Shown: positions 1-9,843, counted from the stretch's first letter. The stretch is 64,000 nt of DNA from CAWHYG01 sp963833505 (GCA_963833505.1 CAWHYG010000004.1:619101-683100), one strand, 5' to 3'. A program made the numbers and translations. The notes: generated by a model from the letters alone, not told the origin.

Positions 1-135
1 GGCTCCGGAAGCCCTTTGGTCCGCAAAGGTCTCGCGCTATCCTGAACAGCACTACCGTGTCGCCTCGTCCTTTCCTTCCGGTGCGGGGACGGGGCTCCGG
101 GCTCACGTAACACAAGCAATCTCTGGAGGTCGAAA

Positions 136-909
136 ATGGCGAAGTCCAATCATCCTGCCGGCACCTTCTGTTGGTTCGAATGCGGCTCGAAGGACGCGGC
201 GAAGGCGAAGCCGTTCTACGCCCACGTCTTCGGCTGGAACGCGGTCGACATGCCCATGCCCGGTGGAGGCGGAACCTATACGATCCTCAAGTCCGGCAAC
301 GAGGACGTGGCGGGCCTCTACCAGATGTCCGGACCGCACTTCGAGGGGGTTCCGTCCCACTGGCTGTCGTACGTCGCGGTCGATGACGTCGACGAGACCA
401 CGAAGCACGCGTCAACCCTCGGCGGGAAGGCGATGGCCGAGCCGAGGGACATTCCGAACGTCGGGCGCATCGCGATTCTGCAGGATCCCACCGGCGCCGT
501 CATCGCGGTCGCGCGCCTGGATCCCCACCCCGGCACGTCCGAAAAGGGCCCGTTCGGCTGGTGCGAGCTTTCGACGCGAGACACCGCCCGCGCGCAGACG
601 TTCTACACCGAGCTCTTCAACTGGACGGCGAAGGCCGATCCGCAGCATCAGTACACCGAGTTCCAGGCGAACGGGAAGTCGATCGCCGGCATGATGGCGA
701 TGATGCCGGAGCAGGGTAACGGCCCTTCCTATTGGATGCCCTACGTCATGGTCGACGATTGCGACGCCGTTGCCCGGAACGTGACAGAGCTGGGCGGAGA
801 GACCTACGTGCCGCCCAAGACCATCGAGAAGGTGGGACGATTCACGATCTTCGGGGATCCCGCCGGGGCGGTTCTTGCTGCGATCAAGCTGGAGATGCGG
901 ATGCCCTAG
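136..909 (+). CDS. Two-domain VOC (glyoxalase/bleomycin-resistance fold) protein
   Basis: The 257-residue protein consists of two tandem VOC modules, roughly residues 8-128 and 138-253. Each opens with an aromatic-rich strand (FCWFECGSKD, FGWCELSTRD), followed by a helix with the A-x-x-FY pattern (KPFYAHVFGW, TFYTELFNW), and ends with the typical DP-x-GA turn before a hydrophobic strand (QDPTGAVIAV, GDPAGAVLAA). This is the pattern of stand-alone VOC proteins often annotated as glyoxalase-like or hydroxylase-like. The substrate cannot be told from sequence. No signal peptide is visible, so it is probably cytoplasmic. The ATG at 136 is preceded by CTGGAGG at good spacing. It appears monocistronic and points away from the next genes. 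Confidence 0.88.
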   Translation: MAKSNHPAGTFCWFECGSKDAAKAKPFYAHVFGWNAVDMPMPGGGGTYTILKSGNEDVAGLYQMSGPHFEGVPSHWLSYVAVDDVDETTKHASTLGGKAMAEPRDIPNVGRIAILQDPTGAVIAVARLDPHPGTSEKGPFGWCELSTRDTARAQTFYTELFNWTAKADPQHQYTEFQANGKSIAGMMAMMPEQGNGPSYWMPYVMVDDCDAVARNVTELGGETYVPPKTIEKVGRFTIFGDPAGAVLAAIKLEMRMP

Positions 910-1056
910 CGCTGAAGCTGCTGCGCATCGCAATCCGCGGCTCAGTCTACAGACCTGCGGAAGTTCTCACAGACTTTCACTGGCTGCCCCCGGGGCCACT
1001 TCCGCGCAGGTGCCCAGGCACCGGGGCCGGTCCCGTTGGCACGCCCCCTGCGCGGA

Positions 1057-1429
1057 TCAAACCGGCCTCGCAGCCGCGGCTACGCCCCTTTGATCAGGAT
1101 GCAGGGCGCCGCAGGAACGCGGTGCTCGGCCGGCGACGGTCGAGAGGATTCCACTTCGAATGGATCGCCACCAGTATCCGAGGAACGGTTCGTCGGCGGG
1201 ATGCACCCATTCGATCGGACCCGCGCGCGGCGCGTCCGTGCTGGAGCGCTCATTGTCGGACTTGAGCACGAAGGTGTTGAGGAAGGACCCGCTCAACTTC
1301 TTCCCAAGTCCGGAGCGCCCGGTGTTCTTGTCCAGGAATTGCAGCGACAGGTCGCGATAGATGGAGTGAAGTTCCCCCCGCGCGGAATCCGGGCCGGCCC
1401 GCGCAGACAGCCGGAGGGCGCTGAGCGGC
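1057..1429 (-). pseudogene. Decayed 3' fragment of a conserved protein
   Basis: Between the VOC gene and the cohesin gene no intact gene is seen. An open stretch on the minus strand (after a TAG near 1430) reads like real protein for about 80 residues: it contains IYRDLSLQFLDKNTGRSG, then GKKLSGSFLNTFVLKS and PFLGYWWRSIRSGIL, then turns into low-complexity Arg/Pro/Ala sequence. It has no convincing start codon (only TTG) and no ribosome binding site. It resembles the C-terminal end of large AsmA/DUF748-type proteins, but this is from memory only. The remainder of 910-1468 shows nothing recognisable. Confidence 0.35.
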
Positions 1430-1468
1430 TATCCTGGGTTGCCGGTTCCCGTCAGACGTCGCTTCGCG

Positions 1469-4117
1469 CTAACGGATCACGACCCACCTAGCCAGCCGTG
1501 TTCCGGTCGCCGTCTCGAGCCGCACCCAGTAGGCGCCGGAGGGGAGCAAGCATCCCCCGAGTCCGTCCGGAACCGAGGTGATCTCGCTTCGTCCGGGTTT
1601 CAATCCGTCGATCTCCCGATTCCAGACCTCCCGCCCCGCCGCATCGAACAAACGGAGGGTCACTGGTCCGGACTGCGGCAGCTCGATCGACGTGATCAGA
1701 TCGCCCCGGCCCGGATTCGGCTCCACCCGCAGGCTCAGGGCCGTCGGGGAGAGCGCCTGCCCTTGCACGGGCCCCCAGCGCCCTTCCGGTCCGGAAGGTC
1801 CGAGCACCTCCACCTCATACGCGTAGATCACGCCCGGCTCCGCCTCCGTGTCTTCGTACCGCATCACCGCGCCGGTTCCGGCCGGAAGATCAGAGTCGAT
1901 GCAGACCCAATCCGATCCCGGCATGCGGCGATAGACGCGGTATCCGAGGGCGTTGAGGTCGGCCGGAACGTCCCAGGAGATGATGATGCTCCCCTCCCCC
2001 GGCGTCGCTTCCAGGGACAGGCCGGTCGGGGTATTGCCCGTGAAGGAAAAACTCCACCCCTGGGCCGGAACGGCCTGCGTGGTGTCCCCCCTCACGTCGA
2101 CGGCCGTGATCCGCCAGTGATAGGTCGCAGGTTGATCATGCGGTGGCCGCGGGAAGTCGAAGGTGGTCCCGCTCGCGGGTAACACAGTGTCGCCGTGGGC
2201 CGGAACGGCCCCTCCCCACCAGGTCAGGAGGTAGTGGTCGAGCGTGTCGGTCGGGTCGTACGGGACCGCGGCCTGCCAGGCCAGCCTGGGAGGTTGGTCG
2301 TAGAAGAAGACCGACCCGTCGGGCGGCGAGGCGAGCTGGAAGGTGTTGATCGGCGGCATGAGTTGGATCCGCCCGGTGCCGAGCTGCGGCGACGGATGCC
2401 CCTCGTTGAAGAGCACGTTTTGCAGCGTGATGTAGATGTACCGATTGGACGGGGTGTTCGGCGGGATGACGAAGTGGACCGAGGCCACGGTGGCGCCGCC
2501 GGTTCCGTGGGGCAACGGCGAGGTCCCGGCGGCGGAGAAAGAGGCGGCCTTCTGAGCGCCGGAGCCGGCGGGCTTGCCCCAGACCGCCAGGAGGCCGGTG
2601 GAATCCGCCCCGGCCGACGAGACGATGGCGTCGCTGAACGCAATCGTCCCCTGGGCGGAACGGATGCCCAGATTGCCCAGGTCCCGATCGGTCGTAAGCG
2701 CCACGTGGACCGGCATGCCCGGCGCAACGACGATGTCGGAAGCCGGGAGCGAAAGCTCGAAGTCGTAGACGGCGAGAGACGAATTGACGCCGATGACGCC
2801 GTGCGCGTCGGTCGCCTCGACCTTGGTCACGCCTCCCGACACCGCCGTCACCAGTCCCGAGGTCGGGTTCACCGTCGCGACCACGGGATTGAGCACGCTC
2901 CAGGTCAACGGAGGTTGGAACGTTCCATTGGCCTGGAACTGCTGGGTCTGGCCGGCCAGAAGCGTCACGGCGCTCGGCGACACCGTGATGTTGCCGAGTT
3001 GATTGACGGTGAACGACCCGCTCGTCCTGGCGGCCGTCAGCGTTTCGTTGAAGACCGCGGTGGTCAGCTGCAGGGAGGTGGAGTAGGTGTAACGTCGGGG
3101 ATTGGCCTTGAAGGTCATCCGGCAAAGCTCTCCGGCTCCGGAGAGCGCCGCCGTGCTGGCGAAGCTTACCGTGCTCGTCCAATACGTGCCACTGTCATAC
3201 CTGCTGGCAACACTGAACTGGTAGCCCGTCAACAGGGCGCCGGGAGTCGCGCCGGCGCAGGAAACGTAAGTGGTGTCGTATCTCACCGTGAACTGGCCGG
3301 AGGTGGCCGAGAGCGAGGTCAGACTCGTCACCGTGACCGACACGTCCTGGGAGAACCCCTGGTAGGCCGACCCCGTTCCGACCGTGAGTCGCATCCCCCG
3401 CACCTGCACCACGCCTCCGGTCGTGTCCCTGAGTCCGGCATGGTCCACGGCAAAGACGCGCACCGAACCGGGCCCGAGTCCGGTCAGAAGCCCGCCGGAG
3501 GAGACGCCGGCCACGCTCGGAGCGGTTGTTCCCCAGGTGGTCGGGGGCGTGACATCCCCCGAGACGCTGAACTGGAGGGTCTCTCCCTTGGCCAGCTCTC
3601 CGTAGTCGGGGGAGACCTGGATCCGGGGAGTCCGATTGACCTGGATGCTGCCGTTGGCCGTGGTGGCGGGCGGATTCCCCTCGTTGAAGAGGACGTTCTG
3701 CAGGGTCAGCGGCGTGGATCCGCCGTTCCCAAGGGTCGGCTGGATCACGAAACGCAACCGGACGAGCACGCCGGAACCGCTCAGGGGCGCGGCGCCGGCG
3801 TCGCTCACCGTGATCTGACCGTTCGCAACGCTGAACTGGGCGTCGCCCCATCCGGCGTTGCCGGTCAGGGTCCCGGCCTCCAGAACGTCCACCGCGGTCA
3901 CGGTGTTGGCATAATACTGAACGCTGAACTTGTACGCCGTCACGTGAAGGCCGGTCAGGTCTCCCACCGTGAAATCAACGTCCACCTGCTGGCCGGCCAG
4001 CCCGGTTCCGGTCCCGGCCGTGAGCTTGACCGCCTGCGCTTGCGGAACGCCCGAGAGGAGCATGAGCCCGCCAAGCAACCAGGCGGGGATCCACCCCGGT
4101 CTGCGCTGTGCTTTCAT
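1469..4117 (-). CDS. Secreted multi-cohesin protein with Big2-like, Fn3-like and C-terminal FlgD-like domains
   Basis: An 882-residue exported protein. A signal peptide (about 1-29, ending AQA) is followed by three cohesin-like modules at about 30-160, 245-375 and 455-590. The first and third share the closing signature LQNVLFNEG followed by a GxIQ strand, the second a looser version. Between them lie two Big2-like Ig domains with IxVSP openings (about 163-245 and 376-455). A jelly-roll/Fn3-like region follows (about 595-795). The last 80 residues form a FlgD-like Ig domain (PNPGRGD, LRLFDAAGREV, LPSGAYWVRLET, ending WVVIR), a common terminal domain in T9SS-like export. The ATG has GGAGGAAAC upstream. 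It lies 24 bp behind the dockerin-bearing gene 4142-8926, so the two are probably co-transcribed. Cohesins bind dockerins, so the neighbour is the obvious partner; that is inference. Confidence 0.8.
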   Translation of the reverse strand: MKAQRRPGWIPAWLLGGLMLLSGVPQAQAVKLTAGTGTGLAGQQVDVDFTVGDLTGLHVTAYKFSVQYYANTVTAVDVLEAGTLTGNAGWGDAQFSVANGQITVSDAGAAPLSGSGVLVRLRFVIQPTLGNGGSTPLTLQNVLFNEGNPPATTANGSIQVNRTPRIQVSPDYGELAKGETLQFSVSGDVTPPTTWGTTAPSVAGVSSGGLLTGLGPGSVRVFAVDHAGLRDTTGGVVQVRGMRLTVGTGSAYQGFSQDVSVTVTSLTSLSATSGQFTVRYDTTYVSCAGATPGALLTGYQFSVASRYDSGTYWTSTVSFASTAALSGAGELCRMTFKANPRRYTYSTSLQLTTAVFNETLTAARTSGSFTVNQLGNITVSPSAVTLLAGQTQQFQANGTFQPPLTWSVLNPVVATVNPTSGLVTAVSGGVTKVEATDAHGVIGVNSSLAVYDFELSLPASDIVVAPGMPVHVALTTDRDLGNLGIRSAQGTIAFSDAIVSSAGADSTGLLAVWGKPAGSGAQKAASFSAAGTSPLPHGTGGATVASVHFVIPPNTPSNRYIYITLQNVLFNEGHPSPQLGTGRIQLMPPINTFQLASPPDGSVFFYDQPPRLAWQAAVPYDPTDTLDHYLLTWWGGAVPAHGDTVLPASGTTFDFPRPPHDQPATYHWRITAVDVRGDTTQAVPAQGWSFSFTGNTPTGLSLEATPGEGSIIISWDVPADLNALGYRVYRRMPGSDWVCIDSDLPAGTGAVMRYEDTEAEPGVIYAYEVEVLGPSGPEGRWGPVQGQALSPTALSLRVEPNPGRGDLITSIELPQSGPVTLRLFDAAGREVWNREIDGLKPGRSEITSVPDGLGGCLLPSGAYWVRLETATGTRLARWVVIR

Positions 4118-4141
4118 CTCGCGTTTCCTCCGGGTTTCCGC

Positions 4142-7100
4142 TTAGCGGGCCACGACCAGGCGTTCGATGGCGGTGAACCGTCCGGACTCCGCCCGCACCC
4201 AGTAGATCCCGGCCGGCACTCTCCGGCCCTGGGCGTCCCTCAGATCCCAGGTCAACCCGCTCACGCCGGCCGCGCTCCGGCCGTCCAGGAGCGACCGGAC
4301 CTTGCGTCCGGCCACGTCGAAGACGTGGACGGTGGCCATGGTCCCGGCGTCGGTGCGCGCCAGGCCCAGGTTGAAGGAAACCTGGTCACGGGCCGGATTC
4401 GGGTAGGGATGAGAGAGGTAGGACGCCGTCGGGGCGGACGGACCGGACGGGCTGTCGGGCGTCTTGGCCCCGTTGACGCGGGACCAGTCCAGGGTCGGCG
4501 CGACCCAGGCCCTTCCCGCTGCCGGCGTGAAGTGCAGGACCATGACCTGACCGGCCGGCACTTCGGAGGCCGAAGCCATGGCGATTCGAATCAGACCGTT
4601 CCCTGCGTTCTGGGCTGAGAGCGCCGAAGCGCTGGGCAGGGTCAGGCCCTGGAAGTCGGCCGCGGCCTCGCCGCCCAGCCTCAATTCCAGAGCGTAGAGC
4701 GGCGCCGAGCCGGTGACCTGGATGGGCAGGTCCACGCCGTCCCCCTGTGGAACGGCCGCTCCGACCGAAACCTGGAAGTCTCCCTGCGCGCGGCTCATCC
4801 GTTCCATCAGAGCCGCCCAAAGACCCGCCTCCTCCGTCCCGTGCGCCAGCTCCTCGCCCGGCAGCGTCGTGATGCCCCCGGCCACGTACTGGAGGACGAG
4901 GGAGGCGTCCCCCCCGGTGATGTCCCCACTCTCGTCCACGTCCGCCACCTGCTTCTGCAGGCTGGACAGGGTGATCATGGCCACCAGGTATTGGAGGATG
5001 TCCGACGCGTCCAGGGCGGTGACGCTTCCGTTCAGGCTCACGTCGCCCAGGAGCGCGCTCATGATGCCGTTGGTGTCGAAGGACGTGTAGTTGACGTTGT
5101 TGGTGACCCGGTCGCCGCTGCCGAAGTTGGTGGTCAGACCGCAGAGGTCGCCGGTGGCCAGGGTGTCCCGCGGTCCGCTGGCATCGCCCCACCAGTTGTT
5201 GCGGGCGTCGACGCAGAAGCCGGTGCCGAAGTTGGCCACACCCCAGGTGAGGTTGGAATAGATGCTGGAATCATGGATGGTGGGGTTGCTCGACCCTTCC
5301 GCCGATACTCCGATGTAGTTGTTCGCGACCAGGCAGGAATCCACCGAGGGAGACGAGTTGATCGCCCGGAGCGCGCCCGTGTTGTAGTAGGCCCCGCTGT
5401 AGCGGAAGATGCAATCCTTGAACCGGACCTGATCGTCGATCGCCGTGCCGTCGATCTGCACGCCGCGCCAGTCGCCCGCCTGGGGCGCCTGCTCGAAGCC
5501 CACGTCGGTGTCGCCGCCGAAGAAGTCGTCGTGCACGGAGGTGAAGACGATCAGGCTCTCCGGACGCGCCTTGCCCTCCGCGATCATGGCCCGCTGGATC
5601 TCGAGGAGCGAATTGCTCCCGCCCTTGATGATCAGACCCGGCTGAAGGGTCAGCGTGGCCCCGAGACCGACCGAAAGCGTCCCGTTCTCGAGGAGATAGG
5701 GCATGTTCTTCCGCCCCGAGACCGCTCGGACCTTCCAGGTCAGGTCGGCCGCGATCGTCTCCGGGATGATGGAGAGCGCGTCGTACCCGTTGCTCTGGAA
5801 GGTCACCGCGGAGAAGGTCGGATTGCTCGAAAGCGACATCTCCACCGGAGAATAGACCGACCCGGCAATGGTGCAGTTCTGGAGCCGGGGCGTGGACGCG
5901 CCCTCGATCGAAACGCCGTACTGGTTGTTCTGGAACTGGCAGGCTGTGAGGGTCGGTCCGGCGTCGTCCAGGACCAGACTGCCGCTGTGGCTGTAGCAAC
6001 CTCCGCCGTAGAGGAACTGGCAGTCGGTGACTTGCGTGTTCACGTCGTCGCTCACGTTGGAGAAAGTGACGGCCCCCCAGTCTCCCGGCGCCGGGTGGGT
6101 GGCGGCGCCGTCTCCGTAGGTGTCTCCTCCGTGCGCGTCATCGGCCGAGGAGGTGAAGAAGATGGAATGGCCGGGATTGCCCTGGCCCCCCCCGACCGCG
6201 ACCAAGGCCCCGTCGATCGTGATGTCCGTCCCGATGGGATCGTAGCCGCACTCCCGTCCCAGCTTGATCACGACGCTGGGATCGATCGTCCAGGTCGCTC
6301 CGAAGGCGATCTTGAGGTTCGCGCTCGGGGCGTAGGCGATGTTCTGGATGGAACCCAGATTCAGGACCGTGGTGTGCACGTTCTGAGCCACCGTCTCGCC
6401 CAGGATCCCGAGACAGGTGTAGGAGTTGTTGGAGAGGACGATGTCCGGTCCGTAGCGGGGACTGCTGACCAGGGAGGCGACGATCGGCAGGTAGGTGCAG
6501 TTGAGCACGGTCACGGAATCGACCACCGGGGACGAGTTCCCGGCGAAGGTCATCGCCGTGCGGTTGGAGAAGAACTCGCACCTCTTGAGGCGCGGGCGGG
6601 CGTTGGTGGCCACCACCGCGCCGGCCGAGTTGGAGGTCCCACCGAACTGGATCAGGCAGTTCCGCAGGACAGAGTTGGAGTCGCTGGTGGCGGTGAAGGT
6701 CATGCTGCCCCAGTCCGCCGGCTGGGGAGAAGACTTGTTGCCGTCCGCGTTGGTGTCCCCGCCGTAGCTGTCATCGGCGAACGACGTGAACACGATGCGG
6801 CCCGGTCCGGGCGCTCCCACGGCGTGGAGCAGTCCATCCACCTGGAGAAACGTGCCGTAGCGGGGCTTGACCACCACGCTGTCCATGACCGTGAGCGTCA
6901 CGCCGGTTCCGACGTCCAGGGTGCCGTACGGGATGTAGGCGTAGGGTGGGGTGCCCACGTTCTGCTTGCAGCGCAGGACGGCGCTCTGGGAGAGGGACTC
7001 GCCCAGGAGGCCGATGCCGTTGTATCCGTTGCTCACGTAGGAATTGGTGCCGATGGTGGGGTTCGACAGCACGGACATGGCAAACGGCGCGTAGCTGCAG

Positions 7101-8926
7101 TTGCTGATCGTGCAATTCTGGATTACCGGGGTCGAGTTGCCGTCGATCACGATGCCGTTGGCGCCCTGCGTGAAGGTGCAGTTCGTGATCGTCGGCCCTG
7201 CGCTCGTGATCCAGAGGTTGCCGTAGACGTAGCCGTAGGAGTTGAGGTACGGGCCGGTCTCGGCGAAGCTGACCCGGCAGTTGTCCATCTTGTCCACCGC
7301 GTCGTTGCTCGTGGCGGTGTAGTGGATCCCCACCCAGTCGCCGGCGCTCGGATTCGTATTGGAGCCGTCCCCGTTCGTGTCCGCGGGATTGCCCCACTGG
7401 TCATCGCGGAAGGAGGTGAAGACGATCACGCTGTCCGGGGTTCCGTCCGCGATCAGGCCGCCGTCGATGGTGAAGGCGCCGCTGTACTGGGAGAACTTGA
7501 CCACCACGCTGGGGTCGACCCGAAGCACGGCCGGGCTGTGCATGTGGAGGTTCCCCAGCACGTAGTAGGTGATGTTGTTGTATCCGGCCACGTTCCGGCG
7601 GTAGAGGCGGGAATCGGTGGAGACGTCCTCACCGATGATGCCCAGGGCGGTGATGGCGTTGGATCTGAAGGTGATGTTGGTCAAAGCCGGGTTGGCCGCG
7701 GCCGACATGAGGATGGGGACGGAGAGCATGTTGGCGCAGGAGACGTTATCCACCACCGGGTTGGAGACCCCGTGGAAGACGGTCCCGATCTCGGCGTCGC
7801 TCAGGATGGTGTGGTTGATCGGGATGTTGTCGTTCGTCATCTCGACCATGCCGTAGGTGTAGTAGCCGACGCCGAACTTGAGGCGGCAATAGCTGAGCGA
7901 GCCGGTCGACCCCTGGTTGAAGACGATCTGGCCCCAGTCGTTGGGCGCGGGCGCGGTCTTGGAGCCGTTGTTGTTCGTGTCCCTCGGGCTTCCGAAGTTG
8001 TCGTCGTTGATGGAGGTGACCGTGATGGTGTCGGCCGGCGACCCGTTCATGGTCAGGTTCCCGTTGACCGTGATGGAAGCATAGGACGACGGCTTGATCA
8101 CGACGCCCGGGTCGACCGTCAAGCTGGCGCCGTTGTTGATGGTGAGGGAGCTGAGGAGCACGTAGGTGACGTTCGAGATCGGATTGGCCCCGACGGTGGC
8201 GCCCCTCTGGATCAGCTCGGCGCTGGACGCGAGGGTTCCCCCGCGGATCCCGAGGGCGTCATAGCCGTTGTCGCTGCTGGAAAAGACCAGGCTGGCGAAG
8301 ATCGGCTGGGAGGCGAAGTCGAGAGCGATCGGCGTGGCGGCCGACGCCTGGATGGAGGTGCCGGCGACCACGGGCGAGGCGGTACCGTGGCAATCCACCC
8401 CGTAATAGGAGCGTCGGATTACACAGTTGGAGACGCTGTCGGACGAGCTCTGGAAGAACAGGGCTCCCGTCTGTGCGTAGGGATTGCCGGAGTACCGCAC
8501 GTCGCAGTATTGGAGCAGGCTCATGAAATCGGGACTGGAGTCGGCAAAGGTGATGCCGTACCAGTCGCCCATGGCGGGCTGGGTCTGGTTGCCGTCCCCG
8601 TTGGTGTCGCCGCCGATCGTGTTGTCGTCGCGGATCGACGTGATCACGATCTGCTGGTTCGCCGTGCCGAGCGCCCGGAGCTTTCCGTTCACCGTCAATC
8701 TGGTGCCCATCTCGAATTTCAACACGGCGTTGGGAAGGATCGTCAGCTTCGCGGTGGCGCCGACCGAAATGCTGTACTTGATCCAGAAGACGTCGCCGTT
8801 GACGGTGCCCCCCGGCCCCCAGGATTGATCGCTGTTCACGTCGCTCGTGATGTTGACGACGGTCACAGCCTGGCCGGATCCAGCGATGACACAGATGGCA
8901 ACAAGGGCAATGACGAAGGAACGCAT
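4142..8926 (-). CDS. Secreted right-handed beta-helix protein with dockerin and FlgD-like C-terminus
   Basis: A 1594-residue protein starting at the ATG at 8926 (AAAGGAG upstream, signal peptide MRSFVIALVAICVIAGSGQA). A longer frame to 9040 is open but runs through the promoter and is rejected. The body carries six modules of about 200 residues, each with a Ca-binding-looking loop such as GGDTNGDGNQTQP followed by GDWxGI and then parallel beta-helix rungs. Near residue 1310 comes a dockerin type I-like pair of EF-hand half sites (GDVSLNGSVTALDASDIL and DVDESGDITGGDASLVL), then a cohesin-like/Ig stretch and a FlgD-like domain ending FTAIERLVVAR. No catalytic residues are recognised; beta-helices of this type are adhesins or polysaccharide-active proteins. 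First gene of an operon with the cohesin protein. Confidence 0.82.
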   Translation of the reverse strand: MRSFVIALVAICVIAGSGQAVTVVNITSDVNSDQSWGPGGTVNGDVFWIKYSISVGATAKLTILPNAVLKFEMGTRLTVNGKLRALGTANQQIVITSIRDDNTIGGDTNGDGNQTQPAMGDWYGITFADSSPDFMSLLQYCDVRYSGNPYAQTGALFFQSSSDSVSNCVIRRSYYGVDCHGTASPVVAGTSIQASAATPIALDFASQPIFASLVFSSSDNGYDALGIRGGTLASSAELIQRGATVGANPISNVTYVLLSSLTINNGASLTVDPGVVIKPSSYASITVNGNLTMNGSPADTITVTSINDDNFGSPRDTNNNGSKTAPAPNDWGQIVFNQGSTGSLSYCRLKFGVGYYTYGMVEMTNDNIPINHTILSDAEIGTVFHGVSNPVVDNVSCANMLSVPILMSAAANPALTNITFRSNAITALGIIGEDVSTDSRLYRRNVAGYNNITYYVLGNLHMHSPAVLRVDPSVVVKFSQYSGAFTIDGGLIADGTPDSVIVFTSFRDDQWGNPADTNGDGSNTNPSAGDWVGIHYTATSNDAVDKMDNCRVSFAETGPYLNSYGYVYGNLWITSAGPTITNCTFTQGANGIVIDGNSTPVIQNCTISNCSYAPFAMSVLSNPTIGTNSYVSNGYNGIGLLGESLSQSAVLRCKQNVGTPPYAYIPYGTLDVGTGVTLTVMDSVVVKPRYGTFLQVDGLLHAVGAPGPGRIVFTSFADDSYGGDTNADGNKSSPQPADWGSMTFTATSDSNSVLRNCLIQFGGTSNSAGAVVATNARPRLKRCEFFSNRTAMTFAGNSSPVVDSVTVLNCTYLPIVASLVSSPRYGPDIVLSNNSYTCLGILGETVAQNVHTTVLNLGSIQNIAYAPSANLKIAFGATWTIDPSVVIKLGRECGYDPIGTDITIDGALVAVGGGQGNPGHSIFFTSSADDAHGGDTYGDGAATHPAPGDWGAVTFSNVSDDVNTQVTDCQFLYGGGCYSHSGSLVLDDAGPTLTACQFQNNQYGVSIEGASTPRLQNCTIAGSVYSPVEMSLSSNPTFSAVTFQSNGYDALSIIPETIAADLTWKVRAVSGRKNMPYLLENGTLSVGLGATLTLQPGLIIKGGSNSLLEIQRAMIAEGKARPESLIVFTSVHDDFFGGDTDVGFEQAPQAGDWRGVQIDGTAIDDQVRFKDCIFRYSGAYYNTGALRAINSSPSVDSCLVANNYIGVSAEGSSNPTIHDSSIYSNLTWGVANFGTGFCVDARNNWWGDASGPRDTLATGDLCGLTTNFGSGDRVTNNVNYTSFDTNGIMSALLGDVSLNGSVTALDASDILQYLVAMITLSSLQKQVADVDESGDITGGDASLVLQYVAGGITTLPGEELAHGTEEAGLWAALMERMSRAQGDFQVSVGAAVPQGDGVDLPIQVTGSAPLYALELRLGGEAAADFQGLTLPSASALSAQNAGNGLIRIAMASASEVPAGQVMVLHFTPAAGRAWVAPTLDWSRVNGAKTPDSPSGPSAPTASYLSHPYPNPARDQVSFNLGLARTDAGTMATVHVFDVAGRKVRSLLDGRSAAGVSGLTWDLRDAQGRRVPAGIYWVRAESGRFTAIERLVVAR

Positions 8927-9011
8927 GGGGAACTCCTTTGCTGGGACCAATCCCGTCGCCTGCTCGATTTCGGATCCGGCCGCCTTCCGGGGCTCCGATT
9001 TCCTGGTCGGG

Positions 9012-9040
9012 ATCCTACGATGAGCGGAAGAGTAAGTCAA
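9012..9040 (-). promoter_or_regulatory. Sigma70-type promoter of the dockerin-cohesin operon
   Basis: On the minus strand TTGACT (9040-9035), a 17-base spacer and TAGGAT (9017-9012) form a near-consensus promoter, about 85 bases upstream of the ATG at 8926. Its presence argues against translation starting at 9040. Confidence 0.6.
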
Positions 9041-9116
9041 TATCGTAATTGGGATTGCGGAGATCTTTCGCCGCCATGCCTTTCGGACTAGGGGCCGTTC
9101 GTCATCTCTGGAGGCG

Positions 9117-9135
9117 CCCGGGACGGTGTCCCGGG
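9117..9135 (-). terminator. Terminator-like hairpin after the EIIA gene
   Basis: CCCGGGAC-GGT-GTCCCGGG is a perfect 8-bp stem with a 3-base loop. It lies about 100 bp past the stop of the EIIA-type gene and before the next promoter. There is no strong U tract, so termination is plausible but not certain. Confidence 0.4.
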
Positions 9136-9238
9136 GGCTGATCCGCCGGACCTCGGGCGGGTATCCGCCAGGGCACCGTGGTCGAGCTGGGCTGCGGCAG
9201 CGTAGATCCGGTGGTTGGTCGGGTCGTTCAGGTGACGT

Positions 9239-9757
9239 TCAGGACTGGTTCATCCGCTTGACGATCCGGATGACTTCCCCTTCGCTCTCGGCGTTCATGA
9301 ATTCCGCGCGGAAGTCGCGGATGGAGAATGCTTCGGCGAGCTGCCGGTAGAGCTTGAGGTAGGCGGTGTCATCGTAGGGCGGCGCCACCATGATGAAGAA
9401 GAGATGCGCGGGTGCGCCGTCGAGGCAATCGAACTCCACGCCCGGCGTCGAGCGCGCGAAGCCCACCAGCAGCTCCTTGGCGTAGATGGTGCGAACGTGC
9501 GGAATCGCCACGCCGTTCGCGAGGCCCGTCGTCGCCTTGCGCTCCCGGCTGATCAGATCGTGAAAGAGCTTGTGCTGGTTGCTGACCCGGCCGGAACGGC
9601 TGACCAGATCGACGAGCTCAGAAAGGACCTTCTCCTTGATCATCCAGACGTACTGGTCGCGCGGAATCTCCTCGCGTTCTTCCTCGGGAAGATCGCGGGT
9701 CTCGAGCTCGAGCTGCACTCTCTCCGGCTTGATGAGCCGGGCCAGGTTCATGGCCAT
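9239..9757 (-). CDS. PTS fructose/mannitol-type EIIA domain protein (PtsN-like)
   Basis: 172 residues; the N-terminal 40 are charged and unassigned, the rest is a PTS EIIA type-2 domain. The phosphorylatable histidine sits in the expected GVAIPHVRT context, with GLANG just before it, and a hydrophobic strand (HLFFIMVAP) follows. No EIIB or EIIC genes are nearby, as is usual for regulatory PtsN-like proteins that take phosphate from the nitrogen PTS rather than transporting sugar. It lies 86 bp behind korB on the same strand and might be transcribed with korAB. The start is weakly marked: there is no clear ribosome binding site, and ATG codons at 9757 and 9751 are both possible. Confidence 0.85.
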   Translation of the reverse strand: MAMNLARLIKPERVQLELETRDLPEEEREEIPRDQYVWMIKEKVLSELVDLVSRSGRVSNQHKLFHDLISRERKATTGLANGVAIPHVRTIYAKELLVGFARSTPGVEFDCLDGAPAHLFFIMVAPPYDDTAYLKLYRQLAEAFSIRDFRAEFMNAESEGEVIRIVKRMNQS

Positions 9758-9843
9758 TCTGCGTTGACGGGCGGACCCGGCGTTCGAAGTCGCGCGACCG
9801 CGGGCCCGCCCGCCTGAACGGCCTTGCGCCGGATTGGTTCCGA

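Noticed and set aside
4841..9091. A 1416-codon open frame on the plus strand opposite the dockerin gene
   Set aside because: Mirror of the GC-rich minus-strand gene; composition is Val/Gly/Arg/Asp-rich, there is no domain and no ribosome binding site.
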